Source: Comamonas sp. KCTC 72670 (lineage in GTDB: Bacteria > Myxococcota > Myxococcia > Myxococcales > Myxococcaceae). From it: a stretch of DNA of 64,000 bases. Each line of letters begins with the position of its first letter. The stretch's first letter is position 1. Location: contig BNCN01000009.1 of the NCBI GenBank assembly GCA_014656495.1, forward strand, positions 186,001-250,000, in the 5' to 3' direction. Shown one piece after another: positions 1-8,087 of the stretch. The position numbers and the translations under genes were made by a program. The notes beneath the pieces are model-generated. The model was not told where the DNA came from and ran no database searches. It saw nothing but the letters and a program-made list of their open reading frames with translations.

Positions 1-80
1 GCGAGAACCCGAACTGGAACCGCACGGGTCACGACCGCATGGGCACGGAGAGCTCGAAGTTCAACCCGGCTCGGCCGTAA
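1..80 (+). CDS. C-terminal end of an unidentified protein (5' partial)
   Basis: A plus-strand frame beginning at base 3 runs 25 codons to a TAA at 78-80. It encodes a tail containing HDRMGTESSKFNPARP. Nearly every codon ends in G or C, as in the definite genes of this window, and a strong hairpin follows 42 bases downstream. Both points support a genuine gene end. The start lies outside the window. Too little is visible to name the family. Confidence 0.55.
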   Translation, partial: ENPNWNRTGHDRMGTESSKFNPARP

Positions 81-121
81 TGACGTCCGCGTCCACGCCA
101 CGGGCGTGAGCGCGGTGCCAG

Positions 122-161
122 GGCCTCCGGCTTCCTTCGGGAACCGGGGGCCTTGTCGTTT
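122..161. terminator. Hairpin terminator between convergent genes
   Basis: GGCCTCCGG and CCGGGGGCC pair around an inner TTCC/GGAA stem with a TTCG loop (122-152). A T-rich stretch, TTGTCGTTT, follows at 153-161. The hairpin lies between the plus-strand gene ending at 80 and the minus-strand gene ending at 180. It looks like an intrinsic terminator for the plus strand and may serve both. Confidence 0.6.
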
Positions 162-179
162 CTGTCCCCAGGGCCGACG

Positions 180-1085
180 TCACATCATGAAGCGCAGGCC
201 CATCAACGCGAGGAGGCCGACGTAGTAGACGAGCGCGCAGGTCCACTCCGCCGCGCGCCGCACGCCGCGCGCCCAGGCGGGCTTCAGCCACGCGGCCAGG
301 AGCGACGCGCCCTCCGCGATGACGCGCCAGAAGCAGGCGAAGAGCAGCAGGCACAACACGAGGGGCGCGTAGTACCGGCCGAATGAGCGGAGATACGCGT
401 CCAGGCCGTACATCTTGTACTCCCCCAGCGGGCCTCCAAACGAGATGGACTGGTACGAGTAGAAGAGGATGGCCGTGGGCACCAGCGGGAAGAGGACGAA
501 CTTCACCAGCAGGTGGTACCAGCGTCGGCGCCACAGGGCATGGCGTGCCTGGCCGTAGCGAACCACTGTGTGAGATTGCGCGGCGCCCAGCGCTCCATGT
601 TGGCTCAGCGCGGTCAGCAGGGGCACCGCGTCCTCCACCTCCAGCGCGTGGAGGAAGGCGCGCCCGGACCGCATCCGCAGCGTCAGGCCGGGGCCCGGGA
701 GTGGCAGCCGCCAGGGGCGCACCTCGGCCACGGCCTCGAAGGGAATCTCCATCCGAGCGCCGCCGCGCAGCGTCAGGATGCACTGACGGATGTCCACGTC
801 CACGGTGGCCCGGCGGCTGCGGCGCAGGACGGCGACGAACGCGAGCGGAAGGACGACTCGCAGCACCAGCCCCGTGGCGACCGGCACGGGCTGCATGTGC
901 TGCGTCCCTTGGAAGAGGTCCGACAGGAACAGCGTGGTGAAGTGGAGCAGGGCACCCAGCACGGCGAGCTGCGTCACCACCGCGAGCCCTCGCAGCCCCG
1001 GTGTCCAGGCGTGCACGATGAAGCGAGCGGGCTCAGGTGTGGGGGCGGGCGGTGGCGTGCCGCCGGGAGCATCGGTGACGAGCAT
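180..1085 (-). CDS. Multi-spanning membrane protein of unknown function
   Basis: This 301-residue protein has about five hydrophobic segments, near residues 31-54, 67-87, 192-211, 238-256 and 282-300. The region between the second and third segments (about 90-165) is soluble and strand-rich: basic and hydrophobic residues alternate and it contains a DVDIRQCILTLRGG stretch. That pattern resembles the small PH-like domains of bacterial membrane proteins, but the resemblance is only by eye. The ATG at 1085 lies 95 bases from the divergent gene at 1181, so the two probably share a promoter region. The C-terminus is hydrophobic and ends in two methionines. I do not recognise the family. Confidence 0.7.
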   Translation of the reverse strand: MLVTDAPGGTPPPAPTPEPARFIVHAWTPGLRGLAVVTQLAVLGALLHFTTLFLSDLFQGTQHMQPVPVATGLVLRVVLPLAFVAVLRRSRRATVDVDIRQCILTLRGGARMEIPFEAVAEVRPWRLPLPGPGLTLRMRSGRAFLHALEVEDAVPLLTALSQHGALGAAQSHTVVRYGQARHALWRRRWYHLLVKFVLFPLVPTAILFYSYQSISFGGPLGEYKMYGLDAYLRSFGRYYAPLVLCLLLFACFWRVIAEGASLLAAWLKPAWARGVRRAAEWTCALVYYVGLLALMGLRFMM

Positions 1086-1180
1086 GGATGAAGAGCGCTT
1101 GAGGGTGAGCGAAATGCGCTGTGATTGCCTCGGGGGGAGTGGCTCCGTAGCATACGCAGCCCGGAGGTCGTCGCGCGAAC

Positions 1181-1834
1181 ATGAGGCCGCAGTCCCCTGA
1201 ACCTGAACGTCGAGTCGACAGCGACGGCGTCACGCACATCACGCCCGCTCGCACGAACAAGGGCCTGGGCGCGTGGCTCGTGGGCGGCGCGTGTGTCATC
1301 ACGCTCGCGTGCATTGGCTTGAGCGTCTGGTGGGGCTCGAGCGACATCGAGGTGGAGGCGCCGCCGCCGTTCGCGGAGGTGCCACCGTCCAACCCGTCTC
1401 CAGCGCCCGAGGTGCGCGCCCGTGCGCCTCGGCCCCGGCCGCCTCCTGTCGTTGCCGCGGCGCCGCAACCCGTCGCCGAGCCCGAACTGGACACCGACAC
1501 CGACGTCCAGGAGCCCGACATGGAATCCCAACCGACGGGCCTCCAGCTCTATCGGCCCGGGACGAAACCCCTCCTGCGAGGCCTCATCGTCCCCGACGAC
1601 TTCGAATTGCCGCCCGGGTACGTGCGCCATTTCCAGTACACGGACTCGGGTGAACTCGTGGCGGCCGTGTTGACGTTCCATCCCGACCACCAGCCCACGG
1701 ATCGGAATGGGCAGCCCGTTCCCATGCCTCCCGACCGGCTGGTGCCCGAGGAGCTGGCCCCGCCAGGAATGCCCATCCAGCGGCTGGACCTGGCGGAGGG
1801 CGCGGAGTTCGCGGCGCCCTCGAAGTCGCCGTGA
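1181..1834 (+). CDS. Single-pass membrane protein with proline-rich linker
   Basis: This 217-residue protein has a hydrophilic N-terminus, one transmembrane helix at about residues 29-51, and a long Pro/Ala/Glu-rich linker (about 55-125). A compact C-terminal part of about 90 residues contains LIVPDDFELPPGYVRHFQY. The layout suggests an anchored protein with its C-terminal domain held in the periplasm on a flexible tether. Its TGA overlaps the GTG start of the downstream Lnt-like gene in a GTGA arrangement, so the two are probably translationally coupled. A role in lipoprotein maturation is suggested only by that neighbour. No known domain is recognised. Confidence 0.75.
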   Translation: MRPQSPEPERRVDSDGVTHITPARTNKGLGAWLVGGACVITLACIGLSVWWGSSDIEVEAPPPFAEVPPSNPSPAPEVRARAPRPRPPPVVAAAPQPVAEPELDTDTDVQEPDMESQPTGLQLYRPGTKPLLRGLIVPDDFELPPGYVRHFQYTDSGELVAAVLTFHPDHQPTDRNGQPVPMPPDRLVPEELAPPGMPIQRLDLAEGAEFAAPSKSP

Positions 1835-3459
1835 CCGACCTTCACGCGGGGCGGCGACGCGGGCGACAGCTGGGCCTCGCGCTGCTCGGTGTCCTGGGGA
1901 CGACCGTGCTGTTCGCGCTCTTCGCCCGGTTGGAGGCGCGCTGGCTGGCGCTCGGCTGGGTGGCGATGGTGCCCTGGCTCGCGGCGCTGGACCGCGCCCG
2001 CTCCGCGCGCGAGGCGCTGGGGTTGGGCGTGCTGCTCAGCGTGACGTTCACCGCCCTTGTCTTTCATTGGTTCCCCCCCGCGCTCCAGGCGTACTCGCGG
2101 GCGCCCACGGTGGTCGGCTGGGCGCTGTTCCTGCTGGTGGCGCCGCTGCTCCAGCTCCAGTTCGTGGTCGCCGCGCTGTCACGGTACGCGGCGCGGTGTC
2201 TGGTGGGTGAAGGGCGCGCATGGCTGCCACCGCTCGTGGGGACGCTCGCGTACGTGGGCACGGAGGGCATCACGCCCAAGCTCTTCGCGGACACGCTGGG
2301 GCACGGGCTCTATGCGTCCGAGTGGCTGCGCCAGGGCGCGGACGTGGCGGGCGCGCCCGGGCTCACGTTGGTGTTGTTGCTGGGCAATGAGTTTGTGCTC
2401 GCCACGCTGCGCGCGCTGCGGGGGCATGGGGCTCGGCGGGTCTGGCGGCCCGTGGCCGGGCTGGCCGTCCTGGTGCTCGTGCTGTCCGGCTATGGCGCCT
2501 TGCGCATCGCGCAGGTGCGGGCGGCGACGCGAGATGAGGGTGGGCTGGTGGTGGGCGCGGTGCAGGCGAACATCACCCGCTACGAGAAGTTGAGGGCGGA
2601 GCTGGGGGCCTACGAGGTCGTGCGGAGGGTGCTCGACACGCACTACGCGATGTCGGACGCGCTGCTGCGTGACGGGCCGTTGGACCTGTTGGTGTGGCCG
2701 GAGACGGTGTACCCGACGCCCTTCGGAGCGCCTCGCAGCGAGACGGGCGCGAGGCTGGACGCGGAGATCGAGGACTTCGTCTCGGAGCGCGGCGTGCCGC
2801 TGGTGTTCGGCACCTACGATTTGGAAGGGGAGCGCGAGTTCAACGCGGCGATGTTCCTGGGGCCCTCGGCGGGGGGCTCGCTCGAGCGCGCGGCGTATCG
2901 GAAGACGATGCTCTTCCCGCTGACGGAGTGGGTGCCGGAGGCCGTCGACTCGCCCACGCTGCGGGGATGGTTGCCGTGGACGGGGCGATGGACTCGCGGG
3001 CCGGGGCCGAAGGCCGTGAGCTTCAAGCTCCGGGATGGACGGCTGCTCCGGGTGGCGCCGCTCATCTGCTACGAGACGATCTTCCCCGCGTATGTCGCGG
3101 AGGGCGTGCGGCAGGGCGCGGAGCTGCTGCTCACGCTGTCCAATGACTCGTGGTTCATGGGTACGCCCGCGCCCCGGCTGCACCTGATGCACGCGGCCTT
3201 CCGCAGCATCGAGACGCGGCGGCCGCAGGTCCGGGTGACGAACTCGGGCGTGTCCGCGCTCATCGACACGACGGGCGCGGTGGTGGCCGAGGTGGATGAC
3301 GACCAGCGCGCCGGCCTCACGATGCGTGTGCCCGGAGCGGCGTCGCTGCCGACGCTCGCCTTGGCGTGGGGCGACTGGCTGAGCCCCCTGGCGCTGGTGG
3401 GGGCGGTGGTGCTGCTCGCGGGCGCGAGACGGCGGCGGCGAAGCGCCCTGCGCGCGTGA
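1831..3459 (+). CDS. lnt: Apolipoprotein N-acyltransferase-like protein
   Basis: This family transfers the third acyl chain onto the N-terminal cysteine of lipoproteins in the inner membrane. The protein has 542 residues, near the usual 500-550. The N-terminal half is hydrophobic with several helices. A nitrilase-type domain begins near residue 237, and a last helix lies near 515-532. The expected catalytic triad is visible as Glu291 (VWPETVYPT), Lys358 (YRKTMLFP) and Cys413 (PLICYETIFP), in the same order and spacing as E. coli Lnt. The GTG start overlaps the stop of the upstream gene by four bases. Myxobacteria can carry more than one Lnt-like gene, so this may be a paralogue rather than the housekeeping enzyme. 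Confidence 0.85.
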   Translation: MTDLHAGRRRGRQLGLALLGVLGTTVLFALFARLEARWLALGWVAMVPWLAALDRARSAREALGLGVLLSVTFTALVFHWFPPALQAYSRAPTVVGWALFLLVAPLLQLQFVVAALSRYAARCLVGEGRAWLPPLVGTLAYVGTEGITPKLFADTLGHGLYASEWLRQGADVAGAPGLTLVLLLGNEFVLATLRALRGHGARRVWRPVAGLAVLVLVLSGYGALRIAQVRAATRDEGGLVVGAVQANITRYEKLRAELGAYEVVRRVLDTHYAMSDALLRDGPLDLLVWPETVYPTPFGAPRSETGARLDAEIEDFVSERGVPLVFGTYDLEGEREFNAAMFLGPSAGGSLERAAYRKTMLFPLTEWVPEAVDSPTLRGWLPWTGRWTRGPGPKAVSFKLRDGRLLRVAPLICYETIFPAYVAEGVRQGAELLLTLSNDSWFMGTPAPRLHLMHAAFRSIETRRPQVRVTNSGVSALIDTTGAVVAEVDDDQRAGLTMRVPGAASLPTLALAWGDWLSPLALVGAVVLLAGARRRRRSALRA

Positions 3460-3709
3460 CTCTGATGCGGCGCCGCGCGATGCGGAGGCCGCGAAGCGCC
3501 CGGGCGCATGGCGCTCATGTGGTGCCGCGTGGCGCGAGCGGTGGGGTCTCCCGCGCCAACGCGTCCGGTCCGGCTCGGCGATGCGGACGCAGTGTCGTGT
3601 CCCCTGCCGACGCCGCCGTTGGGCCTGCGGTCGTGGTCCGGCGGCGGAGCTCCTGCGCAGGGGCGTCGCCCTTCAATGAGGGCCTCCGCCGCCAGGCCTG
3701 GAGCCCGTC

Positions 3710-5410
3710 TCAGGCCGCTTCCGAGCGGACGCTCGTGAGGCCCACGATGGGCCCCAGCCGCTCCAGCAGGAGCGCCTTCCTCATCTCGATGAACTGCTCG
3801 AAGTTCTCGAGCTTCCACAGCTCCGGGTCGGCGGGGATGAGGTGGAGCGCGAAGTACGCCGCGGGCTTGTCCCTCAACCAGAGCACGGGCGCGATGTCGC
3901 TCTTGCCGCCGCCGCCATTCTCCTCGGCGGTGAGGAGCATGCAGTTGGCGAGCTGGTTCCGCTCCGCCTCGCGGTAGCGCATCAGGTCCTTGCGGCCCGT
4001 CCGCGGATTCTCCACCTTGGCCCTCCGGAGGAGGCTCTGCGGGAAGATGTGGTCCACCTGCGGCAGGTTGTTCTCGTACGCGGGCGTGTAGTTGAAGCCG
4101 CGATACCAGAGGTTGAACAGCAGGTGGATGTTGTCGGAGCCGTAGCCCATGGTCCACAGCCGCTCGGGGGCAATCTCGGGGCTGCGGTTCTTCTCGCGCA
4201 TCACGCCGAACAGCGCCTCGGTGTCGAAGTCCTGGGTCCGGTCGATCTCCGCCACCAGCGCGTCAATCATCTGGTCGGGCGTGCCGCTGAACGCGCCGCC
4301 GAGCAGGGAGCGGAGCAGGAAGGCGTCGACGTTCTTCGCGGCCCGGAAGGCCTGCTTGTGGTGGTAGCGCGCGTAGATGAGCGGGATGAGGGCCAGGTAG
4401 GACGGCATGGCCTTGTCACAACGGATGAAGGTCTTGCCCCGGACGAAGTCGAGCACGTCCAGCATCGCCGCGGTGATGTCATCCCAGTGCTCTTCGATGT
4501 TCTTCTTCACGTCCGGCTTGCGGAACTTGTCGACCTCGTACCTCGCGCCCTGCTTGAGCAGGGTGAGACACGTCTTCAGGACGAAGTCGCGGGTGAACTT
4601 GAAGTCGTACCGGTTGAGCTGCTCCAGCACGTCCTCCATCTGCTCATTGGCTTTGTCCCAGGTCGCGTTGAGCAGGGAGAACAGCAGGTCGGACTTGCCC
4701 AGCCGCGTTCCGCCCGAGTTGGCGCGGATGAAGATTTCGACGACGTCCTCCTCGGTGTACAGCTCGACGTTCTCCGTGTTGTCGAGCTCCTGGTAGGCGA
4801 TGCCGTCATCGGAGTGGAACGCCTTGAAGACGCGGGAGACGTGCTCGGAGACACGCTCCGCCTCCTTGTCGGTGAGCGGGCGGCCCGCGTTGGAGATGAG
4901 GCTCTGGGCGACGCTCAGGGACGTCTTCGGGTTGTAGACGAGGTCCTTGAACTTCACCCAGGGGAACGCTGTGCCCTCCGCATGGCGGAACTCGAAGCGG
5001 TACTTCACGTCGTCCGGCGCGGCGAGCTGCCCGCTGAGGATGTCCAGGTACAGCTCCCGCCCCTCGTAGCTGCCCTTGAGGCCAATGAAGAGGCTCTGCA
5101 GGCGCTGCTGGCCATCCAGCACCAGGCACTTCTTCTTTTCGTCCTCGGGCACGAAGAACTTGCTGAGCTCGTGGCTGAAGGACTCACGGTAGTTGTCGAT
5201 GAAGCGGCGGCGGCGGATGGGGCTGCGCGTCTTCCACACGAGCAGCGTGCTGATGGGGTACTCGCGAAGGATGGAGTCGAAGAGTCGGCAGATCTGCTCC
5301 TCGCTCCACACGAACGGACGCTGGATGTTGGGGAGCCAGAAGCCGCCGTCTTCCTCGGGGTTGTTGAGGAACGAGACAATCTTCCGCAACGAATGCTTGG
5401 GGGCCTTCAT
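3710..5410 (-). CDS. DUF262-DUF1524 protein, GmrSD-like restriction enzyme
   Basis: This 566-residue protein joins a DUF262 (GmrS/ParB-like NTPase) domain to a DUF1524 HNH nuclease domain. Near the N-terminus are NIQRPFVWSEEQICRLFDSI (28-47) and the DGQQR motif at 99-103, typical of DUF262. An FIRANSGGTRLGKSDL stretch follows near 227. Near the C-terminus, QVDHIFPQSLL (451-461) and RNQLANCMLL (484-493) match the DUF1524 DHIFP...N signature. Characterised fused GmrSD proteins are type IV enzymes that cleave phage DNA with modified cytosines in an NTP-dependent way. This protein is a likely phage-defence factor, although its modification specificity cannot be read. It is a single gene with no adjacent methylase. 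The nearest defence gene is the retron, about 2.7 kb away. Confidence 0.85.
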   Translation of the reverse strand: MKAPKHSLRKIVSFLNNPEEDGGFWLPNIQRPFVWSEEQICRLFDSILREYPISTLLVWKTRSPIRRRRFIDNYRESFSHELSKFFVPEDEKKKCLVLDGQQRLQSLFIGLKGSYEGRELYLDILSGQLAAPDDVKYRFEFRHAEGTAFPWVKFKDLVYNPKTSLSVAQSLISNAGRPLTDKEAERVSEHVSRVFKAFHSDDGIAYQELDNTENVELYTEEDVVEIFIRANSGGTRLGKSDLLFSLLNATWDKANEQMEDVLEQLNRYDFKFTRDFVLKTCLTLLKQGARYEVDKFRKPDVKKNIEEHWDDITAAMLDVLDFVRGKTFIRCDKAMPSYLALIPLIYARYHHKQAFRAAKNVDAFLLRSLLGGAFSGTPDQMIDALVAEIDRTQDFDTEALFGVMREKNRSPEIAPERLWTMGYGSDNIHLLFNLWYRGFNYTPAYENNLPQVDHIFPQSLLRRAKVENPRTGRKDLMRYREAERNQLANCMLLTAEENGGGGKSDIAPVLWLRDKPAAYFALHLIPADPELWKLENFEQFIEMRKALLLERLGPIVGLTSVRSEAA

Positions 5411-5516
5411 CGGGCTTCACCTTTTGCCGGGCGGGAATGGGCTTCCCGCACCAGTACAGAAGGCTGGGCCCTGGTGGACATACCACCGGGGAGGGATGGC
5501 CTTGGCGCGCGAGGCG

Positions 5517-7040
5517 TTACAGCCGCCCGGCCTTGAGCTCCTGCACGATGTGCGCGCTGGCCCTCACGGCGAGGGCCATCATCGTCAGCGTGGGGTTCTG
5601 CGGGCCCTGGGACGGGAAGCACGCGCCGTCGTTGATGTAGAGGTTGGGCACGTCCCAGCTCTGGTTGTGGGGGTTGAGCACGGACGTCCGCGGGTCCGTG
5701 CCCATGCGCGCGGTGCCCACCTCGTGGATGGCCATGCCCGGCGTGGACAGTGTGCCGGTGGCCTTCTCGAGGGTGAAGCCCGCCGCCTCCATCATCTCCT
5801 TGCAGGTGGCCACCGCGTCCTCGGCCATCTTCAGCTCGTTGGCGGAGTGACGGCACTCGATGTGCGCGGCCGGGATGCCCCAGCGGTCCTTCACCGTGGG
5901 GTTCAGCGTCACGCGGTTCTCCGCGCGCGGCACCATCTCCCCGAAGGGCACGAAGTGGCAGCTGTCCCCGAAGGTGAACACCTGCACGCCGTAGCCCCGC
6001 GCGAAGTCCTGCTCCTTCGTGGCGACGTTGCGGAACTGGGGGATGTACGCCCAGCTCTGCTCTTGCTGCTGCGCCTCCGGAGGCAGGTTCATCTTCGCCT
6101 CGATGCCCAGCTGGTACGTGTGGTCCATCAGGTTGCGGCCCAGCTGCCCCGACGAGTTCGCCAGCCCGTCCGGGAACGCGCTGCTGCGCGAGTGCAGCAG
6201 CAGCCGCGTGGACTCAATCGCGCCCGCCGCCATCACCACCACCCGCGCCTGGGCCTCGTAGGACTTGCCCGACTTCGCGTCGAGATAGCTCACGCCCGTC
6301 GCGCGGCCCGTGCTCGCGTCGTACAGCACCTGGTTCACCACCGCGTTGGTGCGCAGCGTGAGGCGGCCCGTCTTCAACGCGGCGGGCATGGTGACGGGGG
6401 CCCCGGACGTGCGGCGGACGATGACGCGGCGCTCGGGCCAGCGGCGCTCCACGCGCTCCTTCAACCGCTGCTCCGCGGGCGTCATGGAGATGCCCCCCGC
6501 GAAGACGGAGTCCGGCAGCATGTCCAACCCGTCCGCGTTGCCGTGGATGCCCATCCACCGCTCCACCGTCTCGTAGTGCGGCGCCAACTCGGCCAGCGTC
6601 AGCGGCCAGTCGGGCCCCTGTCCGTCTTGCGAGCCTGCCTTGAAGTTGAAGTCAGACAGCCGGTAGAACTGGCGCCCGTGCGCCTTCACCGACGTGCGCC
6701 CGCCCACCTGCCGCGCGCGAATCCACGTGAAGGGCTGGTCCTCCGGCGTGGTGTAGGGATTGTCGACGTCGTCGACGAAGGCGTGCGGATGGAAGGGCCA
6801 TGCGAAGGTGGTGCTCTGCACGGACTGCCGCACCTTGCGGGCGTCATCCGTCTCCGCCAGGTATCCGAAGGACTGGCGCAGGCGGTGGAGCATCCACAGC
6901 ATGCGGTCCGCGCCCATGCCTCGGCCCGCTTCGAGCACCAGCACGCGCAAGCCCGCTTCCGTCAGCTGCTTGGCCGTCCAACCACCACACGCGCCCCCGC
7001 CCACCACCACCACATCAAACGTCGTCCTGGATGTGCCCAC
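5517..7040 (-). CDS. GMC-family FAD-dependent oxidoreductase
   Basis: This is a 507-residue flavoprotein of the glucose-methanol-choline class, close to the gluconate dehydrogenase/cholesterol oxidase branch. The ADP-binding fold is at the N-terminus (VVVGGGACGG, about 11-20). ARQVGGRTSVKAHGRQFYR and the C-terminal HEVGTARMG and NPTLTMMALAVR motifs match the family's FAD contacts and His/Asn active site. I chose the GTG at 7040 because AGGGA lies four bases upstream. The frame stays open far upstream, but only as the antisense of the neighbouring hydrolase. It is transcribed divergently from that hydrolase (start 7191). The substrate is unknown. No Tat signal is seen, so it is probably cytoplasmic. 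Confidence 0.88.
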   Translation of the reverse strand: MGTSRTTFDVVVVGGGACGGWTAKQLTEAGLRVLVLEAGRGMGADRMLWMLHRLRQSFGYLAETDDARKVRQSVQSTTFAWPFHPHAFVDDVDNPYTTPEDQPFTWIRARQVGGRTSVKAHGRQFYRLSDFNFKAGSQDGQGPDWPLTLAELAPHYETVERWMGIHGNADGLDMLPDSVFAGGISMTPAEQRLKERVERRWPERRVIVRRTSGAPVTMPAALKTGRLTLRTNAVVNQVLYDASTGRATGVSYLDAKSGKSYEAQARVVVMAAGAIESTRLLLHSRSSAFPDGLANSSGQLGRNLMDHTYQLGIEAKMNLPPEAQQQEQSWAYIPQFRNVATKEQDFARGYGVQVFTFGDSCHFVPFGEMVPRAENRVTLNPTVKDRWGIPAAHIECRHSANELKMAEDAVATCKEMMEAAGFTLEKATGTLSTPGMAIHEVGTARMGTDPRTSVLNPHNQSWDVPNLYINDGACFPSQGPQNPTLTMMALAVRASAHIVQELKAGRL

Positions 7041-7145
7041 AGCTTCCCTGGCGCGACAGTGCCGTCTTCGAGGGCACCGTGAGTTGTCCGCGCGAGTGTA
7101 AGCTGCGCGGCACGTGGCGTCGCAATGTGGGTCGCGTCTGCTCGC

Positions 7146-7165
7146 CTGGGGTTCAATCACCCCAG
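7146..7165. promoter_or_regulatory. Hairpin/inverted repeat in hydrolase leader
   Basis: CTGGGGT and ACCCCAG form a perfect 7-base inverted repeat around TCAATC. It sits just ahead of the GAGGAGG ribosome-binding site (7174-7180) of the hydrolase, in the 150-base divergent region. It could be an operator or a leader hairpin; nothing in the sequence decides between them. Confidence 0.3.
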
Positions 7166-7190
7166 TGCTCTTCGAGGAGGTCCAACGAAC

Positions 7191-8084
7191 ATGAGTTGGC
7201 GGCGGTGGCTGCTCGTTGGCGTGCTCGCGCTGGGGTTCCTGTCCGCGCTGGCCGTGTTCGGTAGGGCGCTGCGTCATTCCGAGGCCTACTTTCACTACCC
7301 GCGTCCCCAGGCCGTACGACCGGCTGATTTCGCCGAGGCGCAGGATGTCTCGCTGCGCACCGAGGACGGGCTGACGCTGCGAGGGTGGTACGTGCCGTCC
7401 CGGAACGGGGCCGCGGTGGTGTTGGCGCACGGGTTGTCGCAGACGCGCGCGGACCTGCTCCCCGAGGCGCAAATCCTGCGCGCCGCGGGGTATGGCGTGC
7501 TGCTCTTCGACTTGCGCGCCCACGGTGAGAGCGAAGGCGCGTTCTCCACGTGGGGTGACCTGGAGCGCCGGGACGTGCGGGCCGCGCTCGCGTTCGTCCG
7601 CGCCCAGCCGGACGTGGACCCGGAGCGGGTGGGGGCGCTCGGCTTCTCGATTGGTTCCGCCGCCGTGGCCGAGGTGGCGGCGCAGGACTCCGCGGTGCGC
7701 GCGGTGGTGCTGCTGTCGCCGTTCAACACGCTGTGGCTGGCCGCCGCGTATGACTTCCGCCGCTTCGGCGCCGTGTCCCAGGCGGGCGCGCTGGTGCCCT
7801 TCTGGCGGCGCGGCATCGCCCTGGACGAGGTGCGCACCATCGACGCGGTGGAGCACATCCGCCCCCGGCCGCTGCTCATCGTCATGGGGACGGAGGAGTC
7901 CGGCCAGCCGCTGGCCGACGAGCTCTTCGCCAAGGTGCGCGAGTACGCCCAAACGTGGCGCATCCAGGGCGCGGGCCATGGGAGCTTCAGCGTCACCGAG
8001 CCGGAGGCGTACCCCCGCCGGCTGACGGACTTCCTGGACGCCGCGCTGCTGCCAAGGGGGAGCGCCGCCTCGGAGGCGCGTTGA
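7191..8084 (+). CDS. Membrane-anchored alpha/beta hydrolase
   Basis: This 297-residue serine hydrolase has an N-terminal signal anchor (about residues 7-26), suggesting a periplasmic location tied to the inner membrane. An HG oxyanion motif is at 80-81. The nucleophile elbow GFSIGS places Ser at 153. A late histidine sits in GAGHGSF, and the acid is probably in the MGTEES region. The architecture resembles the YqkD/YfhR-like esterase-peptidase group. I chose the ATG at 7191 because GAGGAGG lies 10 bases upstream; an in-frame extension to 7125 lacks one. It runs tail to tail with the retron reverse transcriptase, with only three bases between the two stops. The substrate is unknown. Confidence 0.85.
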   Translation: MSWRRWLLVGVLALGFLSALAVFGRALRHSEAYFHYPRPQAVRPADFAEAQDVSLRTEDGLTLRGWYVPSRNGAAVVLAHGLSQTRADLLPEAQILRAAGYGVLLFDLRAHGESEGAFSTWGDLERRDVRAALAFVRAQPDVDPERVGALGFSIGSAAVAEVAAQDSAVRAVVLLSPFNTLWLAAAYDFRRFGAVSQAGALVPFWRRGIALDEVRTIDAVEHIRPRPLLIVMGTEESGQPLADELFAKVREYAQTWRIQGAGHGSFSVTEPEAYPRRLTDFLDAALLPRGSAASEAR

Positions 8085-8087
8085 GCG

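Noticed and set aside
5517-7979. An 820-residue frame extending the GMC oxidoreductase upstream
   Set aside because: The extension is antisense to the hydrolase gene. The GTG at 7040 has a good ribosome site and directly precedes the FAD-binding fold.
7191-8084. The hydrolase as the retron effector
   Set aside because: It is convergent with the reverse transcriptase, has its own ribosome site and divergent promoter region, and carries a membrane anchor. Nothing but proximity links them.
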